NCBI GenBank assembly: GCA_013817465.1
Contig: JACDCP010000075.1
Span: forward strand, 1-11,504
Length of the DNA: 11,504 nt
From: Gammaproteobacteria bacterium
GTDB taxonomy: Bacteria; Pseudomonadota; Gammaproteobacteria; Steroidobacterales; JACDCP01
Reading direction: 5' to 3'
The notes under the pieces were generated by a model that saw only the letters and a list, made by a program, of their open reading frames with translations, searched no databases and had not been told where the DNA came from. This document shows, one piece after another, positions 6,027-11,504 of the stretch (its first letter is position 1; every line of letters starts with the position of its first letter). Position numbers and translations under genes: made by a program.

Positions 6027-7529
6027 ATGCCGGCTGCAAAGCTTCTCGTCATCGGCCTCGATTCGGCTGACAAAGATCTGATGATCGAGTGGGCGCGAGA
6101 TGGCTCGCTCCCCCATTTCGCCCGCCTGCTGGAGAACGGCCGATACGGCGAGATGGTGGCGCCGCCGGGGCAGTGCGCCGGAACGGCCTGGGTCTCCATC
6201 AACACCGGATGCTCACCTGCCAGGCATGGCTGCTATTTCGATTCGCAGTTGCAGCCCGGTACTTATAACTACGCCAAGTTCCTGCCGCAAAATCAGCAAG
6301 CGAGGCCCTTCTGGGAGCGGTTGTCCAAGGCGGGAAAACGCGTCGCCATTGTCGATGTGCCGAAGGCGCCCGCCAGTGAGAATTTCAACGGACTGCAGAT
6401 TCTGGACTGGGGCAATCATGATCCGGAATACGATTACGCCCGATCCTGTCCGCCGTCGCTGGTGCAGGAGATCGAGGCGCGGTTCGGGAAAGACCCGGTG
6501 GGGAGCTGCGATTTGCTGGCTCGTGCAGGCTCAGGACCCGCGGACCTGGCGGCATTGCGCGACCGCCTCGTGGAGCGCATCAAGACCAAGGTTCGCATCG
6601 TTCAGTACATCCGGGCGAAAGGCTCGTGGGACCTGGTGATGGCCGTTTTTGCCGATTCCCACTGCGCCGGGCATCAGTTCTGGCGGGTGAGAGATCCGAA
6701 TCATCCCGGGTATGACGCAGACCTCGCACGCGCACTCGGTGACCCGCTCAAAGACGTGTACGTGGCGCTTGACACCGCTGTCGGCGAATTGATCGCGAAC
6801 ATGGACTCGAACACGGGCCTGATCGCATTCTCCGACCTCGGCATAGGACCCAACTATTCGGCGACGTTCCTGCTGCGGGACATCGTTCGCAAGCTCCACG
6901 CGAATGCGCGGAACCGGAGATCGCCGCACGTCGACGCGCTGCGTTGGCTCTGGCGCAAGCTGCCGAGGTCTGCGCGCATTCGAGGTCGGAGCATCCTGTC
7001 ACCGGTGAAACGGGATATAGACCTGGAGACGAAGGATCGCGACTACTTCACCATCCGAAGTAACGACGATTGCGGCGCCATCAGGATTAATCTCGAGGGC
7101 AGAGAACCCGCAGGTCGCGTTCGGGCAGGTCGTGAGTACGATGAGCTGTGCGAGGCGATCAGCCGGGATCTTCGCGAGATCGTCAACCTGGAGACCGGCG
7201 AGCCGCTGGTGAAAGAGGTGTTGCGGACAGATGACCTGTTCGAAGGGCCGCGTCTGGCTGATCTACCGGATCTGAATATCGTCTGGAATCAAAAGGCACC
7301 AGTGCGCAGGGTCCACTCCCGGAAAATCGGCGTGATCGAGCGCCGTCACGAAGGCCCCCGGTCGGGCGATCATCGCTCGCGGGGATTCTGCCTGATGCAG
7401 GGACCGGGGATGGGTAACGAAAGGCTGCCGCCGATGTCCGCCATGGATCTCGCGCCCACCATCTGCTCGTGGCTCGGCGTGGAATTCGAGGCCGATGGTT
7501 CGCCGTCACTCACCGCGTCCCGGCATTGA
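6027..7529 (+). CDS. Alkaline-phosphatase-superfamily protein (type I phosphodiesterase/nucleotide pyrophosphatase-like)
   Basis: A 500-residue protein of the AlkP superfamily, whose members hydrolyse or transfer phosphoryl groups using two metals and a Thr/Ser nucleophile. Visible landmarks: an N-terminal strand with the first metal aspartate (VIGLDSADKDL, Asp12); SINTGCSPARHG (57-68), equivalent to the TGxxPxxHG signature; ADSHCAGHQFW (209-219) with Asp210, His212 and His216; FSDLGIGPNYS (268-278); and GDHRSRGFCLMQGPG (447-461) with His449. Two positions differ from the usual pattern: the SDHG motif has Leu271 for His, and the usual nucleophile site falls on Ala51 by my alignment, with Thr53 nearby. 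It may be inactive or altered. No signal peptide or membrane span is seen, so it is probably cytoplasmic. ATG 6027 follows a weak AAAAGGG; the next gene starts 2 bases after its stop. GC is lower and more variable than in neighbours. Substrate unknown; pairing with a glycosyltransferase suggests glycan metabolism. Confidence 0.8.
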   Translation: MPAAKLLVIGLDSADKDLMIEWARDGSLPHFARLLENGRYGEMVAPPGQCAGTAWVSINTGCSPARHGCYFDSQLQPGTYNYAKFLPQNQQARPFWERLSKAGKRVAIVDVPKAPASENFNGLQILDWGNHDPEYDYARSCPPSLVQEIEARFGKDPVGSCDLLARAGSGPADLAALRDRLVERIKTKVRIVQYIRAKGSWDLVMAVFADSHCAGHQFWRVRDPNHPGYDADLARALGDPLKDVYVALDTAVGELIANMDSNTGLIAFSDLGIGPNYSATFLLRDIVRKLHANARNRRSPHVDALRWLWRKLPRSARIRGRSILSPVKRDIDLETKDRDYFTIRSNDDCGAIRINLEGREPAGRVRAGREYDELCEAISRDLREIVNLETGEPLVKEVLRTDDLFEGPRLADLPDLNIVWNQKAPVRRVHSRKIGVIERRHEGPRSGDHRSRGFCLMQGPGMGNERLPPMSAMDLAPTICSWLGVEFEADGSPSLTASRH

Positions 7530-7531
7530 CG

Positions 7532-8554
7532 ATGCTGGTCAGCATCGTCATCACCAATTACAACTATGGCGCCTACCTGGCGGACGCCATAGAAAGCGCT
7601 CTGGGCCAGTCTTATCCGGAAAAGGAAATCATCGTCGTTGACGACGGTTCGACCGATCACTCTGCAGGCATCATCGCAGGCTACAGGGACTCGATTACTT
7701 CGATTCTCAAGGAGAATGGCGGTCCGACCTCTGCTGCCAATGCCGGTTTTGCGAACAGTCGCGGCGGTATCGTCATTTTCCTGGATTCCGATGATTATCT
7801 GCTGGCCGGCGCGGTCGACGCTTTGGCCGCGCCGATCAGGAACAATCGACTGGTAGCAAAAAGCCAGGGATATCTGCTGCCCTTCGGCAGGGCGGATGTA
7901 CGTTCCGGCCGGACCATCCCGGGCAAGCTCTCCCTCTCGGGCGATTATCGCAGGGCCACGTTGAAACGCGGTCCAGGCGCTTGCCGGCACGCCTTTACGT
8001 CCGGGAATGCGTGGGCTCGCTGGTTTCTCACACAGGTGATGCCGCTTCCGGAAACAGACAACGTGGCAGTCGATGGATGCCTGAACTCCGTGTCCACTTT
8101 GTTCGGGCTCACCGTATCGATTGACAAGATCGTCGCTGCTTACCGAATACACGATCGGAATATGGGTCCCACCGGTGAGACTTTCAGCCGCCCGTCTCTG
8201 CAACGACTCATGAATCGGGTGGAATTCACCCAGGACTATCTGGCGCGCTGGGCGCAGCATCTTGGGTATACCGTACCGGTCGACAAGTGGCGTGCTCGGG
8301 GCGGAAGTTGGCGAGATGGTGTGCTCAGGTTTGCATTGTCGTCATTGGAAGGATCACAGCGGCGCGTCAAGTTCAAGGACCTGTTTCTCTCTCCGTTCAC
8401 CACTGGTCACACGATTCGACCGAAGGCGCTGATCGTCTCCGCACTGCTCGCCATCCTCTGGTTGCTGCCGCGAAAGCCGGCGCTGGCCATGGCAAGGCTC
8501 ATGTTGCAGATGCCGAAAGGAGCGACGACAGAGAACGCATCCATAAGCCGCTGA
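7532..8554 (+). CDS. Family 2 glycosyltransferase
   Basis: A 340-residue GT-A-fold glycosyltransferase of family GT2, transferring a sugar from a nucleotide donor to an unknown acceptor, probably a lipid-linked or surface glycan. The N-terminal domain is clear: LVSIVITNYNYGAYLADAIES (residues 2-22), EIIVVDDGSTD (32-42) with the nucleotide-binding aspartates, NGGPTSAANAGF (62-73), and the DxD metal motif in IFLDSDD (82-88). The C-terminal half is less conserved and ends with a hydrophobic, Leu/Ala-rich stretch near residues 290-315, which may be a membrane-anchoring helix. The frame is open upstream to 7469, overlapping the previous gene, but ATG 7532 begins exactly at the GT2 fold and lies 2 bases after the previous stop with no clear ribosome site, indicating translational coupling. 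Donor and acceptor cannot be inferred. Composition dips to about 53-58% GC in places, against about 67% in core neighbours, hinting at acquisition. Confidence 0.88.
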   Translation: MLVSIVITNYNYGAYLADAIESALGQSYPEKEIIVVDDGSTDHSAGIIAGYRDSITSILKENGGPTSAANAGFANSRGGIVIFLDSDDYLLAGAVDALAAPIRNNRLVAKSQGYLLPFGRADVRSGRTIPGKLSLSGDYRRATLKRGPGACRHAFTSGNAWARWFLTQVMPLPETDNVAVDGCLNSVSTLFGLTVSIDKIVAAYRIHDRNMGPTGETFSRPSLQRLMNRVEFTQDYLARWAQHLGYTVPVDKWRARGGSWRDGVLRFALSSLEGSQRRVKFKDLFLSPFTTGHTIRPKALIVSALLAILWLLPRKPALAMARLMLQMPKGATTENASISR

Positions 8555-8700
8555 GCGCGGCCGCGGGTGCCGTCCCCTGGTTGAGGACTCGCACAACCTG
8601 CTGCTGAATCCGGCTCACCCGCAGGCCGCTCAGTCACCCGCTCCTGTCCGGCGCTCATTCGTTTTCGACTTGCGCCTTCTGACGTGAATGGGCGAAAAGA

Positions 8701-8769
8701 GGACACTCCTGATTTCCTCCGGAGGCAGCGATTCTGTCGCAGAGCACGACAATGAAATCAGGAATGTCC
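8701..8769. repeat. 69-bp imperfect palindrome between convergent genes
   Basis: Bases 8701-8716 (ggacactcctgatttc) and 8754-8769 (gaaatcaggaatgtcc) are reverse complements at 15 of 16 positions. The interior contains a perfect 10-base palindrome CCTCCGGAGG (8716-8725) and a TGTCG/CGACA stem (8735-8739 with 8747-8751). It ends 3 bases before the pstB stop codon. No T-run follows on either strand, so a simple intrinsic terminator is not obvious. Either it ends transcripts from both sides, or it is a dispersed palindromic (REP-like or mini-element) repeat; genome copy number would tell. Confidence 0.6.
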
Positions 8770-8772
8770 CCG

Positions 8773-9687
<915 letters not shown>

Positions 9688-9691
9688 GTGT

Positions 9692-10969
9692 TCAGCTCCT
9701 GCGCTTCTCGAATCGCCGCCGCAGCAGCAGTGCCGCCGCGTTCATGACCAGCAGAAATCCGAGCAGCACCATGATCGCCGCCGAGGTCTTCGCCACAAAG
9801 GCGCGTTCCGGGCTATCGGCCCACAGGTAAACCTGCACCGGCAGCGCCGTGGCCGGCCCGCCGAACCCATCCGGGACGTCGACGATGAAAGCGACCATGC
9901 CGATCATCAGCAGCGGCGCCGTCTCGCCGAGAGCGTGCGCCATGCCGAGGATCGTGCCCGTGAGCATACCCGGCATGGCCAGCGGCAGCACGTGCTGCGT
10001 GACCATCTGCATTTGCGAGGCGCCCATGCCGAGCGCTGCCTCGCGGATCGAGGGGGAGACCGCCGCAAGCGCGGCCCGGCTCGCAATGATGATCGTCGGC
10101 AGCGTGATGAGGCTCAGCACGAGCCCGCCGACCAGCGGCGCGGAGCGAGGCATGCCGAAGAAATTGATGAACACCGCGAGGCCGAGCAGGCCGAACACGA
10201 TCGACGGCACCGCGGCAAGGTTGTTGATGTTCACCTCGATCAGGTCCGTCCAGCGGTTGCGCGGCGCGAACTCCTCCAGATACACGGCGGTTGCCACGCC
10301 GATCGGAAACGAGACGAGCAGTGTGACCGTGAGCATGAAGAAGGAGCCGACCACTGCGCCCCAGATACCGGCCAGCTCGGGCTCGCGCGAGTCGCCGGAG
10401 GTAAAGAAGCGCAGATTGAAACGCGTCTCGAGGCGCTCTGCCTCGCCGAGCCGCTCGAGCCATGCGATTTCATGCCGGCTGAGGCGCTCCGTGCCGGCCT
10501 CGTCGCCCGCCCAGCGCTTGGCGAAAATATCGACCTCATCGTCGGCGGGCAACCACAGGCTGTGGGTTTCGCCGATCAGTGAGGGATTCTCGAGCACGCG
10601 CGCGCGCAGCTCATAGCCCGCGCCCGAGCTCATGAGTCCGTACAGGTCGGCCAGCAGGCGTCGTTCCTCCACCTGGGGAAACAGAGTGCGCAGCGCCGCT
10701 TTGTACAGCGCCGGATAGTTGCCACGGCCGAGCTCCGCGGGATCGATTGTGCCGGCAGGCGCGATGTCCTCCGGATCGAAATGAATATCGAGCCGGATCT
10801 GGGTCTGCTGAAACGCAGGGCTGCCCTTGCTCACGATGCTGACCAGCAGTGCCGCCAGGAACAGCAGGCCGACGAGCACGGCCGCAAGTCCATAGAGCCG
10901 GAAACGCCGCTCGGCGGCGTAGCGGCGCCGCAGGCCGGCTTGCACCACCTCCGCAGCGCACTTATTCAT
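9692..10969 (-). CDS. pstA: Phosphate ABC transporter permease PstA, long form with periplasmic domain
   Basis: Inner-membrane permease subunit of the Pst phosphate importer, pairing with PstC and PstB. At 425 residues it is far longer than E. coli PstA (296). After a basic N-terminus, a first membrane segment lies at about 25-47; then about 155 mostly hydrophilic residues (48-203) form a probable periplasmic domain of the kind annotated as DUF3333 in long PstA proteins; then the MetI-like permease core with membrane segments at about 204-228, 252-272, 277-300, 333-363 and 395-417. The PstB-contacting EAA loop is visible as REAALGMGAS (309-318), and HALGETAPLLMIG (345-357) is typical of PstA. 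ATG 10969 overlaps the end of pstC by 8 bases, so the two are translationally coupled. The ribosome site is weak (GGGAA). The family is certain; the function of the extra domain is not known to me. Confidence 0.95.
   Translation of the reverse strand: MNKCAAEVVQAGLRRRYAAERRFRLYGLAAVLVGLLFLAALLVSIVSKGSPAFQQTQIRLDIHFDPEDIAPAGTIDPAELGRGNYPALYKAALRTLFPQVEERRLLADLYGLMSSGAGYELRARVLENPSLIGETHSLWLPADDEVDIFAKRWAGDEAGTERLSRHEIAWLERLGEAERLETRFNLRFFTSGDSREPELAGIWGAVVGSFFMLTVTLLVSFPIGVATAVYLEEFAPRNRWTDLIEVNINNLAAVPSIVFGLLGLAVFINFFGMPRSAPLVGGLVLSLITLPTIIIASRAALAAVSPSIREAALGMGASQMQMVTQHVLPLAMPGMLTGTILGMAHALGETAPLLMIGMVAFIVDVPDGFGGPATALPVQVYLWADSPERAFVAKTSAAIMVLLGFLLVMNAAALLLRRRFEKRRS
9696..9700 (-). promoter_or_regulatory. 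Ribosome binding site supporting the GTG start of pstB
   Basis: On the minus strand AGGAG lies 8 bases before GTG 9687 and sits inside the last codons of pstA, whose stop is at 9692-9694. This supports translation of the extended PstB form and coupling to pstA. No comparable site is evident before the internal ATG at 9519. Confidence 0.75.
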
Positions 10970-11504
10970 ATTGTTCCCGGTAACGGCGCACGATGTGCAG
11001 CGCGAGAATGTTCAGCATCAGCGTCACGGCGAAAAGGACCAGGCCGAGCGCAAAGGCCGCGAGCGTCTTCGGGCTGTCGAATTCCTGGTCGCCGACCAGC
11101 AGGGTGACGATCTGCACGGTTACCGTCGTCACCGCCTCGAGAGGATTGGCGGTCAGGTTGGCAGCGAGACCTGCCGCCATGACCACGATCATGGTCTCGC
11201 CGATGGCGCGCGACACAGCCAGCAGGATGCCGCCGACGATACCGGGCAGCGCGGCGGGGAAGACCACCTTGCGGATCGTCTCCGAGCGCGTTGCGCCGAG
11301 AGCGAGCGAGCCGTCGCGCAACGCCCGCGGCACGGCCGTCAACACATCGTCGGACAGGGAGGATACGAAAGGGATGATCATGATGCCCATCACCAGTCCC
11401 GCCGCGAGCGCGCTCTCCGAAGCGACATCGAGCCCGATCAGCGAGCCGCTGTCGCGCAAAAGCGGCGCGACAGTCAGGACAGCGAAAAATCCGTACACCA
11501 CGGT
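10962..11504 (-). CDS. pstC: Phosphate ABC transporter permease PstC, N-terminus beyond window edge
   Basis: C-terminal part (about 180 residues) of the second inner-membrane permease of the Pst importer. The frame is open to the right edge; the Met at 11499-11501 sits within a conserved segment (normally TVVYGFFA), so it is probably an internal residue. Several hydrophobic membrane helices are visible (VYGFFAVLTVAPLL, ALAAGLVMGIMIIPFVSS, GIVGGILLAVSRAIGETMIV and a final one at the C-terminus). The EAA-type loop for PstB contact is RDGSLALGATRSETIRKVVFP, and SRAIGETMIVVMAAG is highly typical of PstC. The stop TAA at 10962-10964 overlaps the pstA start in ATGAATAA. The promoter, any pho box and pstS would lie to the right of this window. 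Identity is secure despite truncation. Confidence 0.94.
   Translation of the reverse strand, partial: TVVYGFFAVLTVAPLLRDSGSLIGLDVASESALAAGLVMGIMIIPFVSSLSDDVLTAVPRALRDGSLALGATRSETIRKVVFPAALPGIVGGILLAVSRAIGETMIVVMAAGLAANLTANPLEAVTTVTVQIVTLLVGDQEFDSPKTLAAFALGLVLFAVTLMLNILALHIVRRYREQYE

Noticed and set aside
8557..8566. CGCGGCCGCG palindrome just after the glycosyltransferase stop
   Set aside because: A 10-base G/C-only palindrome is expected by chance in this composition and has no T-run to suggest a terminator.

Overview
The window reads as chromosomal DNA from a high-GC gammaproteobacterium. The order map-glnD-dapD on one strand is the arrangement known from Escherichia coli and many other gammaproteobacteria, and 60-base stretches hand-counted in glnD and pstA are about 67% GC. 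I cannot name the genus.

Layout, left to right. (1) 3-1061, plus strand: the C-terminal majority of a HipA-family serine/threonine kinase, cut by the left edge. (2) 1175-5534, plus strand: map (methionine aminopeptidase), glnD (PII uridylyltransferase/UR enzyme) and dapD (tetrahydrodipicolinate N-succinyltransferase), closely spaced and probably co-transcribed; they cover N-terminal protein processing, nitrogen sensing and lysine/peptidoglycan precursor synthesis. (3) 5531-5722: a 192-bp non-coding element with perfect 22-bp terminal inverted repeats, starting at the dapD stop codon and looking like a miniature transposable element inserted in a CTAG site. (4) 5723-6026: non-coding, with several strong hairpins and then an AT-rich probable promoter. 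(5) 6027-8554, plus strand: a two-gene unit of lower and more variable GC, an alkaline-phosphatase-superfamily protein with an incomplete canonical active site followed 2 bases later by a family-2 glycosyltransferase. It looks like accessory surface-glycan or phospho-glycan metabolism. (6) 8555-8772: a convergent intergenic region ending in a 69-bp imperfect palindrome. (7) 8773-11504, minus strand: the end of a phosphate ABC transporter operon read right to left, pstC (cut by the right edge), pstA (long form with a large periplasmic insert) and pstB (with a 56-residue N-terminal extension). No phoU follows pstB in this window.

The core genes are conventional. The parts worth a second look are the element at the dapD stop codon, the phosphatase-like/glycosyltransferase pair between dapD and pst, the palindrome after pstB, and the hipA gene beside map. 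No tRNA, rRNA, CRISPR array or complete insertion sequence is visible. I do not see a clearly new multi-gene system here; the strongest candidate for something undescribed is the AlkP-like/GT2 pair.
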